From positions 1-22,492 of the forward strand of contig CAKSDT010000019.1 in NCBI GenBank assembly GCA_934446135.1: 22,492 bases of DNA. The letters run 5' to 3'. A model generated the notes under the pieces. It searched no databases. It had not been told where the DNA came from and saw nothing but the letters and a program-made list of their open reading frames with translations. The stretch comes from an uncultured Clostridia bacterium (GTDB lineage: Bacteria > Bacillota > Clostridia > RGIG6154). Shown piece after piece: positions 1-9,389 of the stretch. Position numbers and translations under genes: made by a program. Each line of letters starts with the position of its first letter. The first letter of the stretch is position 1.

Positions 1-114
1 GCCGGAGATTTGATAAATAATCCATCAGGAATTAAACTATGGTTCGATGTGTCCGGTAAAACTTTTTCTATTAATCCCGGTGAGACACTTAATTTGTCAG
101 ATCAAACTTTATAG
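1..114 (+). CDS. C-terminal end of an unidentified protein (partial)
   Basis: An open frame runs from the window edge in frame 1 to a TAG at 112-114, giving the last 37 residues of a plus-strand protein. The tail is polar and ends in a short pattern (INPGETLNLSDQTL) that would suit an extracellular beta-rich domain, but I do not recognise the family. A strong terminator follows 10 bases after the stop, which supports this being a real gene end. It converges on the fhs end of the purine operon. No function is assigned. Confidence 0.5.
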   Translation, partial: AGDLINNPSGIKLWFDVSGKTFSINPGETLNLSDQTL

Positions 115-124
115 TGTTAACCCT

Positions 125-166
125 AAAAACCACACCTCAAACTGGATTTTTTGAGGTGTGGTTTTT
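125..166. terminator. Bidirectional intrinsic terminator
   Basis: A perfect 17-base-pair inverted repeat (125-141 with 150-166) has an 8-base loop. The GC-rich core CCACACCTC/GAGGTGTGG is flanked by A5 on one side and T5 on the other, so each strand ends in a U-tract. It lies between the convergent upstream gene (stop at 114) and fhs (stop at 206) and should end both transcripts. Confidence 0.93.
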
Positions 167-205
167 ATAAATTTCTTATTTTATGATAAACCGGCAGACA
201 CTGAA

Positions 206-1882
206 TCAAAACAGCCCCGTTATTTTACCGTTTTCGTCAACATCAATATTTTCTGCCGCCGGGCGTTTGGGAAGTCCCGGCATTGTCATAATATCACCTG
301 TCAGTACAACTATAAAACCTGCCCCGGCTGAAATTTTAACATTTTTAACCGTAACGGTAAATCCGTCAGGTGCTCCGAGAAGAGACGGATTATCCGAAAA
401 ACTGTACTGGGTTTTTGCAATACAAACAGGAAGTGAACCAAATCCCAATTCAGTAAGTTTCTCAATTTGTTGTTTTGCTGCCGGCATAACTGTAATTCCG
501 TCTCCGCCGTAAACTTTTTTAACTACAGCCTCAATTTTTTCTTCAATGGTATCTTCAGGTTGATAACTGAAAGTAAAGTTTCCTTTTTCCTCACTGCAAA
601 GTCTTACAACTTCGTGTGCAAGTGCTTCCCCGCCTTTTCCGCCGTCAGCCCAAACTGTTGAAAGAACCACATTAACACCGAGTTTTTTACATTTATTTAT
701 TATAAATTCTATTTCTTTATCTGTATCCGTGGGAAAACGGTTTATTGCAACAACACAAGGAAGACCGTAAACATTTTTAATATTTCTTATGTGTCTTAAA
801 AGGTTTGGTATTCCTTTTTCGAGGGAAACAATATCTTCAGTGTCAAGATTCTTTTTATCAAGTCCTCCGTGCATTTTAAGAGCCCTTACCGTTGCAACCA
901 TAACTACAGCATCGGGTGTAAGACCTGAAACACGGCATTTTATATCAAGAAACTTCTCGGCACCCAAATCCGCTCCGAATCCTGCTTCTGTTACAGCATA
1001 ATCTCCCAGTTTTAAGGCAAGTTTTGTTGCCGTAACGGAATTGCACCCATGTGCTATATTTGCAAAAGGTCCGCCGTGAACAAGTGCTGGTGTTCCCTCC
1101 AATGTCTGAACAAGATTAGGCTTTAAAGCGTCTTTTAAAAGAGCTGCCATTGCTCCCTGTGCCTTAAGGTCCGCACAGGTTACCGGTTTATCATCATGAG
1201 TATAACCTACAATTATCCGAGAAAGCCTTTGTTTTAAATCGGTTATTGATTCAGAAAGACAAAGCACCGCCATAATTTCACTTGCAACTGTGATGTCAAA
1301 GCCGTCTTCCCTTGGCACTCCGTTTACAGAACCGCCGAGTCCGTCAACAACATATCTTAGTTGGCGGTCATTCATATCCACACACCGTTTCCAGGTAATT
1401 TTGCTTGTATCGATATTTAATTCATTTCCCTGTTTTATGTGATTGTCAAGCATTGCGGCAAGCAAATTATTAGCAGCCCCTATTGCGTGAAAGTCACCCG
1501 TAAAGTGAAGGTTTATATCTTCCATAGGCACTACCTGGGCATAACCGCCGCCGGCAGCCCCCCCTTTTATACCGAATACAGGACCCAAAGAAGGTTCGCG
1601 GAGTGCTACAACAACATTTTTACCTATACGGCTGAGTCCGTCTGCAAGACCTATCGTAGTTGTGGTTTTCCCCTCGCCGGCGGGAGTCGGAGTTATTGCG
1701 GTTACAAGTATAAGTTTTCCGTTTTTACGATTATTCTCTTTTGTAACGGAAAGGTCAATTTTTGCCTTGTATTTTCCGTACTGCTCAATGTATTTTTCAT
1801 CTATCCCCGCTCTTTGGGCTATTTCCGTTATAGGTTTCAGTTTACAGTTTCCCGCAATTTCAATATCTGTCAAATATGCCAT
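206..1882 (-). CDS. fhs: Formate-tetrahydrofolate ligase
   Basis: Fhs makes 10-formyl-THF from formate, ATP and tetrahydrofolate in the cytosol. The 558-residue length matches the family, and the protein aligns by eye over its whole length. The ATP-binding loop TPTPAGEGKT is at residues 64-73, followed by the family's REPSLGPVFGIKGGAAGGGYAQV-type region and a C-terminal MTMPGLPKRPAA segment. An ATG with GGAGAG upstream lies 12 bases after the purL stop, so it is the last gene of the purine operon and is followed by the terminator at 125-166. Its product is the one-carbon donor for PurN and the AICAR formyltransferase of the same transcript. It may also serve serine/glycine and acetogenic one-carbon metabolism, which the window cannot show. 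Confidence 0.97.
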   Translation of the reverse strand: MAYLTDIEIAGNCKLKPITEIAQRAGIDEKYIEQYGKYKAKIDLSVTKENNRKNGKLILVTAITPTPAGEGKTTTTIGLADGLSRIGKNVVVALREPSLGPVFGIKGGAAGGGYAQVVPMEDINLHFTGDFHAIGAANNLLAAMLDNHIKQGNELNIDTSKITWKRCVDMNDRQLRYVVDGLGGSVNGVPREDGFDITVASEIMAVLCLSESITDLKQRLSRIIVGYTHDDKPVTCADLKAQGAMAALLKDALKPNLVQTLEGTPALVHGGPFANIAHGCNSVTATKLALKLGDYAVTEAGFGADLGAEKFLDIKCRVSGLTPDAVVMVATVRALKMHGGLDKKNLDTEDIVSLEKGIPNLLRHIRNIKNVYGLPCVVAINRFPTDTDKEIEFIINKCKKLGVNVVLSTVWADGGKGGEALAHEVVRLCSEEKGNFTFSYQPEDTIEEKIEAVVKKVYGGDGITVMPAAKQQIEKLTELGFGSLPVCIAKTQYSFSDNPSLLGAPDGFTVTVKNVKISAGAGFIVVLTGDIMTMPGLPKRPAAENIDVDENGKITGLF

Positions 1883-1894
1883 AAAACACTCTCC

Positions 1895-4800
1895 TTATTT
1901 AAAATACTTCACTGCCGAACGAAACATTTTAATGTCATAATTTCCCGGAACATTTTTATAAAGTCCCGGTGCGTATCTTTCCGAATGTCCCATCTTTCCA
2001 AACACTCTGCCATCCGGGGAAGTTATGCCTTCTACTGCATAATATGACCCGTTCGGATTAAATTTTATACTGCTTGATGCCAAACCGTTTTCATCAACAT
2101 ATTGAGTTGCAATCTGACCGTTTTCTGCAAGTTTGTGTATAAGTTCACGGCTGGCAGTAAATCTTCCCTCTCCGTGGGAAACAGGTACACTGAATATTTC
2201 GCCCACTTCGGTTTCCGAAAGCCACGGAGACTTATTTGATGCAATTCTTGTTCTTACTATTTTCGACTGATGTCTTGCTATAGTATTATAAGTCAATGTC
2301 GGACAGTTTTCATCAGTATCCGTTATTTTGCCGAACGGTACAAGTCCGAGTTTTATAAGTGCCTGAAATCCGTTGCAAATTCCGCACATAAGACCGTCCC
2401 TTTTATCAAGCAAATTTGCAACCTGTTCTTTTACCGCATCATTCCTGAAAAAGGCCGTTATAAACTTGCCGCTGCCGTCCGGCTCGTCACCGCCCGAAAA
2501 TCCGCCCGGAATAAAAACTATCTGCGAAGTTTTCATACTTTCCGCAAAGTTTTCAACACTTCTTGCAACATTATCTGCCGTAAGATTGTTTATAACAAAT
2601 ATTTCAGGCTCCGCACCTGCATCACGCATTGCCTTTGCACTGTCATATTCGCAGTTCGTACCCGGAAACACCGGTATAAGTACCTTAGGCTTGGCTGTTT
2701 TTATTGCAGGAACTGCAAAACTTTCAGTCTTATAAGAAAATGTTTCAGTTTCGGTTTCGGGGTTTTCCTTATTACAGTTGAAAACACTTTCAAGTTTATT
2801 ATCATAAATTTTAAGAAGTCTGTCAAGTTCTATTTCTTCATTGCCAAAAGTAATTTTACCGTCTCCGGTTATTTTTCCCAGTTCAATCGCGTCATCGATT
2901 TCTTCTTTAACTTCAAGCAAAAAGCCGCCGTAACAATAACCGAAAATATTTTTTTCGGACAACTCAGAGTTAAATTCAAATCCCAACGAATTTCCAAAAC
3001 ACATTTTCATCACGGCTTCCGCTATGCCTCCGTATGTCGGAGTATAACATGAAATTGCTCTCCCTGAGCGTAAGTAACTTGTTACTTTGTCAAATACTTT
3101 TAAAAGCGAATCTGTATCAGGAAGATTGTCCTCATTGTAATGCGGTGCTAAAAGTACCACCCTGTTTCCCGCCCTCTTAAATTCATTAGACACTATATTG
3201 TAAACCTTGTCTGTTGTAACTGCAAACGAAACGAGTGTAGGAGGAACATCTAAATTTTCAAAACTTCCGCTCATTGAGTCCTTTCCGCCTATTGCTGCAA
3301 TTTTAAGTTCCGTCTGTGCTTTTAATGCACCCAGAAGTGCTGCAAACGGTTTACCCCAACGCTTTTCATCCTTGTTAAGGCGTTCAAAATATTCCTGAAA
3401 TGTAAGATAAACATCTTTATACTCGGCACCTGTTGCAACAAGTTTTGAAACTGATTCCACAACCGCAAGATATGCCCCGTGATAGGGACTTTTTTCTGTA
3501 ATAAAAGGATTATATCCCCACGCCATAACAGAGCAGTCTTCAGTATGCTTCTTTTCAACCGATATTTTCTGAACCATAGCCTGAACGGGAGTAAGTTGGT
3601 TTTTGCCGCCGAACGGCATAAGCACAGTTCCGGCACCGATTGTAGAATCAAACTGTTCAGAAAGCCCTCTTTTTGAGCACACATTAAGGTCATCCGCAAG
3701 TTTAAGATAATTCTCGGTAAATCCCCCGGCTACATCTTTTTCATATGGCATTGATTTTCCAACTGCAACCTTTATATGTTTCGGACTTCCGTTTGAATTT
3801 AAAAATTCACGGCTTATATCAACAATTTTGGTGCCTTTCCAATTCATTACAAGCCGTGCCTCTTTTTTTACACAAGCAACAGGAACCGCCTGAAGATTTT
3901 CGCTATCAGCAAGTTTTAAAAATTCTTTTGTATCTTCGGGTGAAACAACAACCGCCATTCTTTCCTGTGATTCGCTTATGGCAAGTTCAGTGCCGTCAAG
4001 CCCGTCATACTTTTTGGGTACCGCGTCAAGGTTAATTTCAAGTCCATCGGCAAGTTCACCTATTGCAACCGAAACACCGCCGGCACCAAAATCGTTACAG
4101 CGTTTTATCATACGGGACGCTCTACTGTTTCTGAAAAGCCTTTGAAGTTTTCTTTCCTCGGGTGCGTTTCCTTTCTGAACTTCCGCTCCGCAGGTTTCAA
4201 GCGACTGTAAGGTGTGTGACTTTGAAGAACCGGTTGCTCCTCCGCATCCGTCACGACCTGTAGAACCGCCGAGAAGTATCACAACATCGCCGGGAGACGG
4301 AACTTCCCGTCTTACATTACAAGCCGGTGCCGCCGCAATTACCGCACCTATTTCCATACGCTTTGCGGTATATCCCTCATGATATATCTCATCAACAATC
4401 CCGGTTGCAACGCCTATTTGATTGCCGTAAGATGAATATCCGTCTGCAGCAGAGGTTACTATTTTTCTTTGCGGAAGTTTTCCGGGCATCGTTTCATTTA
4501 CATTTTTAAGCGGATTTCCCGCACCCGTAACACGCATTGCACCGTAAACATAGGCTCTGCCTGAAAGAGGATCTCTTATTGCTCCGCCTATACAGGTTGC
4601 CGCACCGCCGAAAGGCTCAATTTCTGTAGGATGGTTATGTGTTTCATTCTTAAACAAAAGCAACCAATCTTCATCAGTTCCGTCAACATTTACCTTGATT
4701 TTAACTGTGCAGGCATTTATTTCTTCAGATTCGTCAAGTTTATCAAGATATCCTTTTGATTTTAAATATTTAACTGCAACTGTTGCAATATCCATAAGGC

Positions 4801-5584
4801 ATACAGGCTTGGTTCTTCCCAGTTCATTTCTGATTTTTAAGTAATCCTCGTATGCACTTTGAATGAACTTGTCCTCAAAGACCGCATTGTCTATATTCGT
4901 CATAAATGTAGTGTGTCTGCAGTGATCCGACCAGTAAGTATCTATCATTCTGATTTCAGTTATTGTAGGATTTCGGTTTTCAGACTTAAAATAGTCCTGA
5001 CAGAATTTAATATCATCCGCATCCATCGCAAGACCGTATTTATTTATAAACTCAGTTAATTGTGTTTCACTAAATTCTGTAAACCCCTCAAGTACATCAA
5101 CAGATGTCGGAATGCTGTATTTTACAGTTAAGGTTTCAGGTTTTTCAAGAGTTGCCTCTCTTGACTCAACCGGATTTATAACATATTTTTTTATGATTTC
5201 CAATTCTGATTTGCTGATATTACCGTAGAGCATATAAACCTTTGCTGTACGGATAATAGGCCTGTTTCCTTTCGAAATAAGTTGTATACACTGTGCTGCC
5301 GAATCAGCACGCTGGTCAAACTGTCCCGGAAGATACTCCACTGCAAAAACCGTTGCACCGTCATATTCAGGCAATACATATGTATTATCAAGCTGGGGTT
5401 CCGAAAATACAGTTTTTACCGCATAATCAAAAAGTTCCTGTGTTATATTTTCGGCATCGTAACGGTTTAAAATACGAAGCGAAGTAACACTTTTAATTTG
5501 TAAAAGATTATTTATGTCAGACAGCAACGCATTTGACTGCGAGGCAAACTCCTTTTTCTTTTCGGCAAATATTCTGTATACCAT
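1895..5584 (-). CDS. purL: Phosphoribosylformylglycinamidine synthase, single-chain
   Basis: PurL converts FGAR, glutamine and ATP to FGAM (step 4 of IMP synthesis). This is the large one-chain form of about 1229 residues, with N-terminal PurS-like region, two synthetase halves and a C-terminal class I glutaminase. It corresponds to the clostridial clade rather than the separate PurS/PurQ/PurL of Bacillus, and no purS or purQ is present. Visible motifs are HNHPTEIEPFGGAAT in the ATP site and GICNGFQ in the glutaminase, with nucleophile Cys near residue 1070 and the SHGEGRF His/Glu near 1137 and 1139. An in-frame GTG at 5605 is possible. I prefer the ATG at 5584 because it fits the family N-terminus (MVYRIF), has AAGGA about 8 bases upstream and begins one base after the purD stop. 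Confidence 0.96.
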   Translation of the reverse strand: MVYRIFAEKKKEFASQSNALLSDINNLLQIKSVTSLRILNRYDAENITQELFDYAVKTVFSEPQLDNTYVLPEYDGATVFAVEYLPGQFDQRADSAAQCIQLISKGNRPIIRTAKVYMLYGNISKSELEIIKKYVINPVESREATLEKPETLTVKYSIPTSVDVLEGFTEFSETQLTEFINKYGLAMDADDIKFCQDYFKSENRNPTITEIRMIDTYWSDHCRHTTFMTNIDNAVFEDKFIQSAYEDYLKIRNELGRTKPVCLMDIATVAVKYLKSKGYLDKLDESEEINACTVKIKVNVDGTDEDWLLLFKNETHNHPTEIEPFGGAATCIGGAIRDPLSGRAYVYGAMRVTGAGNPLKNVNETMPGKLPQRKIVTSAADGYSSYGNQIGVATGIVDEIYHEGYTAKRMEIGAVIAAAPACNVRREVPSPGDVVILLGGSTGRDGCGGATGSSKSHTLQSLETCGAEVQKGNAPEERKLQRLFRNSRASRMIKRCNDFGAGGVSVAIGELADGLEINLDAVPKKYDGLDGTELAISESQERMAVVVSPEDTKEFLKLADSENLQAVPVACVKKEARLVMNWKGTKIVDISREFLNSNGSPKHIKVAVGKSMPYEKDVAGGFTENYLKLADDLNVCSKRGLSEQFDSTIGAGTVLMPFGGKNQLTPVQAMVQKISVEKKHTEDCSVMAWGYNPFITEKSPYHGAYLAVVESVSKLVATGAEYKDVYLTFQEYFERLNKDEKRWGKPFAALLGALKAQTELKIAAIGGKDSMSGSFENLDVPPTLVSFAVTTDKVYNIVSNEFKRAGNRVVLLAPHYNEDNLPDTDSLLKVFDKVTSYLRSGRAISCYTPTYGGIAEAVMKMCFGNSLGFEFNSELSEKNIFGYCYGGFLLEVKEEIDDAIELGKITGDGKITFGNEEIELDRLLKIYDNKLESVFNCNKENPETETETFSYKTESFAVPAIKTAKPKVLIPVFPGTNCEYDSAKAMRDAGAEPEIFVINNLTADNVARSVENFAESMKTSQIVFIPGGFSGGDEPDGSGKFITAFFRNDAVKEQVANLLDKRDGLMCGICNGFQALIKLGLVPFGKITDTDENCPTLTYNTIARHQSKIVRTRIASNKSPWLSETEVGEIFSVPVSHGEGRFTASRELIHKLAENGQIATQYVDENGLASSSIKFNPNGSYYAVEGITSPDGRVFGKMGHSERYAPGLYKNVPGNYDIKMFRSAVKYFK

Positions 5585-5585
5585 A

Positions 5586-6857
5586 TCAGTTTTCCTTTCC
5601 GGCACAAACTGCCTTTAATCCTATATCTTTACGGTAAAAAGCGTTTTTAAATGAAATTTTCCGGACTTTTTCGTACGCTGAATCAATTGCCACGTTAAGT
5701 GTCGGTGCAGTTGCTGTAACACCTAGAACTCTGCCCCCTGAGGTTACAAGTTTTCCGTCTTTTTTTTCGGCACCGGCAACAAATACACTGTCTTTAACAC
5801 TGTCCTCCATTTTAATTTCAAAACCTTTTTCATATTCTTTGGGATATCCGCCCGATGCCATAACAACACAAGCCGCAGCACCGTTTTTAAATTTTACCTG
5901 CGTTTCAGCCAAAGTTCCGTTTGTTACTGAATTCATAATCGTAAAAAGGTCGCTTTCTAAAAGCGGAAGAACAACCTGCGTTTCAGGGTCGCCGAAACGG
6001 CAATTATATTCTATCACTTTAGGACCGTTTTTGGTCAGCATAAGTCCGAAATAAAGACAACCTTTAAATGTACGCCCCTCTTCATTCATAGCCTTTATGG
6101 TTGGCAAAAATATTTTTTCCATACAAAACTCTGAAATTTCAGGTGTGTAATACGGATTTGGTGCTATAGTCCCCATCCCGCCGGTATTAAATCCCCTGTC
6201 GCCGTCTAAGGCACGCTTATGGTCCATTGATGAAACCATAGGAATTATTGTTTTCCCATCTGTGAAGGAGAGCACAGAAACTTCAGGTCCGGTTAGGAAC
6301 TCTTCTATAACAATTTGTTTACCGCTTTCGCCGAAAATTTTGTTTTCCATTATCTCTTGCACAGCAGACCTTGCATCATTTAATGTTTCGGCTATAACAA
6401 CACCTTTTCCGAGAGCAAGTCCGTCTGCCTTAATAACTGTCGGAAAGGATGCTTTTTCAAGATACGAAAGTGCTTCGCCGGCATTGTCAAAAACTTCATA
6501 AGCAGCCGTCGGTATTCCGTATTTTTTCATAAGACCCTTTGCAAAAACTTTGCTGCCTTCAATAACTGCCGCTTTTTTATCAGGTCCGAAGCAAGGTATT
6601 CCTGCCTTTTTAAGTTCGTCCACCGCTCCCATACAAAGCGGGTCGTCAGGTGCTACAACTGCATAATCTATATTATTTTCAACTGCAAATTCTACCTGTT
6701 TTTCTATATCTTTTGCACCTATATCTACACATATAGCATCTTCTGCTATGCCGCCGTTTCCGGGAAGTGCATAAATTTGGGTTATTTCTTTATTTTCCTT
6801 TAACTTCTTAATAATAGCGTGTTCCCGTCCGCCGCCGCCTACTACCATTACTCTCAT
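5586..6857 (-). CDS. purD: Phosphoribosylamine-glycine ligase (GAR synthetase)
   Basis: PurD joins 5-phosphoribosylamine and glycine using ATP (step 2). The 423-residue chain begins with the typical MRVMVVGGGGREHAI dinucleotide-like loop and continues as an ATP-grasp enzyme, with GLALGKGVVIA (phosphate-binding loop), NTGGMGTIAP and EYNCRFGDPETQ motifs in the expected order. The start chosen is the ATG at 6857, 8 bases after AAGGAG. An in-frame GTG at 6866 would sit too close to that site. It lies 15 bases after the formyltransferase stop and ends one base before the purL start. Confidence 0.96.
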   Translation of the reverse strand: MRVMVVGGGGREHAIIKKLKENKEITQIYALPGNGGIAEDAICVDIGAKDIEKQVEFAVENNIDYAVVAPDDPLCMGAVDELKKAGIPCFGPDKKAAVIEGSKVFAKGLMKKYGIPTAAYEVFDNAGEALSYLEKASFPTVIKADGLALGKGVVIAETLNDARSAVQEIMENKIFGESGKQIVIEEFLTGPEVSVLSFTDGKTIIPMVSSMDHKRALDGDRGFNTGGMGTIAPNPYYTPEISEFCMEKIFLPTIKAMNEEGRTFKGCLYFGLMLTKNGPKVIEYNCRFGDPETQVVLPLLESDLFTIMNSVTNGTLAETQVKFKNGAAACVVMASGGYPKEYEKGFEIKMEDSVKDSVFVAGAEKKDGKLVTSGGRVLGVTATAPTLNVAIDSAYEKVRKISFKNAFYRKDIGLKAVCAGKEN

Positions 6858-6872
6858 ATGATACACTCCTTA

Positions 6873-8057
6873 TTAGTGATGGAAAAGTCTTACTCCTGTA
6901 AATGCCATTGCTATGCCATACTTGTTGCAGCAATCTGTCACAATACCGTCACGAATCGAACCGCCCGGTTCAGCAATATATGAAACTCCGCTTCTGTATG
7001 CACGCTCTATATTATCATCAAATGGGAAAAACGCATCCGATCCGAGAGATACTCCCGAAATTCCGGACAAATACTTTTTAATTTCATCATCTGTAAGCGG
7101 TTCGGGGCGTTCAGTAAAATACTTCTGCCATATTCCTTCCGCACAAACATCTTCTTCATTACGGTTTATAAACCCGTCTATAACATTATCTCGATCGGGG
7201 CGTTTCATATCGGGCTTAAACGGAAGATTAAGCACCCGGTCATACTGCCTTAAAAACCATGTATCTGCCTTAGACCCTGCAAGTCTTGTGCAATGCACTC
7301 TTGACTGCTGGCCTGCCCCAACACCTATTGCCTGACCGTCATATGCAAAACAAACCGAATTTGACTGGGTGTATTTAAGTGTTATAAGTGATATAACAAG
7401 GTCATTTTTTGCACTTTCCGGAATATTACTATTTTCTGTCACTATATTTTGAAGTAAAGATTTATCTATTTTAACATCATTTCTTCCCTGCCTAAATGTT
7501 ACACCAAAAACCTGTTTTTTCTCTGTAGGCTCCGGTATGTAATCGGGATCGATTTCCACTATATTATAACTGCCTTTACGCTTTGACTTTAAAATTTCAA
7601 GAGCCTCAGGCTCATAACCCGGTGCTATTATACCGTCAGACACTTCACGCTCTATAAGCCTGGCAGTTTTTACATCGCATACATCTGAAAGAGCAATCCA
7701 ATCGCCGAATGAGCACATACGGTCTGTTCCTCTTGCTCTTGCATAAGCACATGCTAAAGGCGAACTGTCCAAATCTTCTATATCATCAACAAAACAAGCC
7801 TTTTTGAGTTTTTCCGGAAGCGGTGTACCGATTGCTGCACTTGTAGGACTTACATGTTTAAAAGAAGCCGCAGATGCTATACCCAAAGCCTCTTTCAACT
7901 CCTTTACAAGCTGCCACGAATTAAAGGCGTCAAGAAAATTTATGTAACCGGGTTTGCCGTTTAACACCTTTATAGGCAGTTCTCCGCCGTTCTCCATATA
8001 AATTTCCGCCGGTTTCTGGTTAGGGTTGCATCCATATTTCAATTCAAATCTTTTCAT
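6873..8057 (-). CDS. purH: Stand-alone AICAR formyltransferase (PurH C-terminal half only)
   Basis: This enzyme transfers the formyl group of 10-formyl-THF to AICAR (ZMP), giving FAICAR. At 394 residues it corresponds only to the transformylase part of bifunctional PurH. The catalytic Lys-His pair is visible at K67-H68 (SFKHVSP), followed by SNSVCFAYDGQAIGVGAGQQ, SRVHCTRLAG, SDAFFPFDDNIERA and a C-terminal RLFHH, all matching ATIC. The MGS-like IMP cyclohydrolase domain that normally precedes it is absent; the upstream gene purO replaces it. Start and purO stop overlap as ATGA, with GAGGAGG just upstream, so translation is probably coupled. Some authors call this form PurV; the symbol purH is used here loosely. 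Confidence 0.93.
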   Translation of the reverse strand: MKRFELKYGCNPNQKPAEIYMENGGELPIKVLNGKPGYINFLDAFNSWQLVKELKEALGIASAASFKHVSPTSAAIGTPLPEKLKKACFVDDIEDLDSSPLACAYARARGTDRMCSFGDWIALSDVCDVKTARLIEREVSDGIIAPGYEPEALEILKSKRKGSYNIVEIDPDYIPEPTEKKQVFGVTFRQGRNDVKIDKSLLQNIVTENSNIPESAKNDLVISLITLKYTQSNSVCFAYDGQAIGVGAGQQSRVHCTRLAGSKADTWFLRQYDRVLNLPFKPDMKRPDRDNVIDGFINRNEEDVCAEGIWQKYFTERPEPLTDDEIKKYLSGISGVSLGSDAFFPFDDNIERAYRSGVSYIAEPGGSIRDGIVTDCCNKYGIAMAFTGVRLFHH

Positions 8058-8782
8058 TTGCAGTCCTCCTCATTTTTGTTAATTATTACATCGGTATATT
8101 CACCTGTTTTAATACTTGTATATCTCACATAAAGCGATATTTTATTTTCAAAATTAAGACTTTTCCAAACTTCACTTGCAAAGTCTTCCATATTGTCTTC
8201 TGTTCTGATTCTGTGAGGTTCGCCGCAAAATGTTGGAAGCGGGTCGCCGTTACAGTTATAAGTATGTATAAAATGTCCGAGTCCCGAAACTGCAGGATAA
8301 CTATATGTAAAACGGCAGCAATCCGAACCGTTTTCATCTACGCTTTTTAATATGCTCATTTCATAATTGAATCGGTCATCAAAATGCAGTATTCCGCTTA
8401 TTCTTGGAGTAAAATTAGGTGCATCGGGTTCAAAACACCGTGTTTCAAGTGCCTGTTTAAAACTTTTTCCTTTTCCCATCAAATCATACACTGTATCTGT
8501 CTGATCTCCGTTTGTAACAATAAGACTGCCCCCGGATTTCCGAACTGCATTATAAATTATAAGTGACGGGTCGCTTACCTTTGAAACATCAAACGGTTGG
8601 GTTTTAACAGTTTCCCCGTCTTTAACAAAAATTCTGTTACGGCTGTTAAGGCTTCTGCCCATAATAAAATATGCACATACTGCATTCTCCCCATCGGGTG
8701 TAGTTCCTATAATAATTCCCCGTCCTGCATATTCATTTGAAATTAAAATGTCTGATACTCTATTAATCTTATATACACTCAT
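8054..8782 (-). CDS. purO: IMP cyclohydrolase, archaeal PurO type
   Basis: PurO closes the second purine ring, FAICAR to IMP. The 242-residue protein shows signature segments of the PurO family (PF07826): MGRS at 41-44 with SRNR at 47-50, NGDQTDT at 91-97 and PDAPNFTPRI at 119-128. It is unrelated in fold to the cyclohydrolase domain of bacterial PurH and was first described in methanogens. It overlaps purN by 14 bases, has AAAGGAG 7 bases before its ATG, and its stop overlaps the formyltransferase start. The neighbour that lacks a cyclohydrolase domain makes the assignment firm: together they form one functional PurH. Confidence 0.92.
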   Translation of the reverse strand: MSVYKINRVSDILISNEYAGRGIIIGTTPDGENAVCAYFIMGRSLNSRNRIFVKDGETVKTQPFDVSKVSDPSLIIYNAVRKSGGSLIVTNGDQTDTVYDLMGKGKSFKQALETRCFEPDAPNFTPRISGILHFDDRFNYEMSILKSVDENGSDCCRFTYSYPAVSGLGHFIHTYNCNGDPLPTFCGEPHRIRTEDNMEDFASEVWKSLNFENKISLYVRYTSIKTGEYTDVIINKNEEDCK

Positions 8783-9389
8783 TTTTTTGCTCCTTTATCT
8801 GTCTGCAAATTTTTTCCGTGGATTTCGGGAGTATTTCCCATTCAGCACCTTCCATAACACGCTTTTGAAGTGTTTCGGGTGTATCTTTTTCTTCAACATC
8901 AACTGCCTTTTGCATTATAATTTTACCGCCGTCAGGTATTTCATTTACAAAGTGCACTGTCGCCCCTGTAACCTTTACTCCGTAATCAAGTGCTGCTTTA
9001 TGCACCTTAAGTCCGTAAAATCCCTTTCCGCAAAAAGACGGTATAAGCGAAGGATGAACATTTATTATCCTCTCCGGGTATTGTTTCACAAAGTCCGCAC
9101 TTAAAATACTCATAAACCCGGCAAGTACTATAACTTCAATGTTTTCTGACATAAGTGCTTTTAAAATGTTTTGTTCAAACTCTTTCTGAGAAAGTTTTTT
9201 TCTGTTGCATACTGCAGTTTTGATTCCGGCATCATCTGCCCTTTTAAGTGCATAAGCATCTTTATTGCCCGAAATAACAAGTTTAATTTCGCCGCTGGTT
9301 ATAATTCCGCTTTTTTGGGCATCTATAAGTGCCTGAAGATTTGTTCCGCCTCCCGACACCAAAACTGCAATGTTTACCTTATCACTCAA
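8769..9389 (-). CDS. purN: Phosphoribosylglycinamide formyltransferase
   Basis: PurN transfers the formyl group of 10-formyl-THF to GAR (step 3). The 206-residue length is normal. It shows the N-terminal VLVSGGGTNLQAL phosphate loop, INVHPSLIPSF with catalytic N110 and H112, and the DGG aspartate near D153. The start appears to be TTG at 9389-9387, because no ATG or GTG fits upstream of the conserved N-terminus in this frame; GGGGAGGG lies about 9 bases before it. The start overlaps the purM end by 8 bases, which suggests translational coupling. Being formate-independent (not PurT), it depends on the folate pool fed by Fhs. Confidence 0.95.
   Translation of the reverse strand: MSDKVNIAVLVSGGGTNLQALIDAQKSGIITSGEIKLVISGNKDAYALKRADDAGIKTAVCNRKKLSQKEFEQNILKALMSENIEVIVLAGFMSILSADFVKQYPERIINVHPSLIPSFCGKGFYGLKVHKAALDYGVKVTGATVHFVNEIPDGGKIIMQKAVDVEEKDTPETLQKRVMEGAEWEILPKSTEKICRQIKEQKNECI

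Noticed and set aside
2270..3052. A 260-residue plus-strand open frame inside purL, and the many similar plus-strand frames between 183 and 13000
   Set aside because: They lie antisense to clear pur genes, have cysteine- and phenylalanine-rich compositions typical of reverse-strand shadows, show no family motifs and have no ribosome sites.
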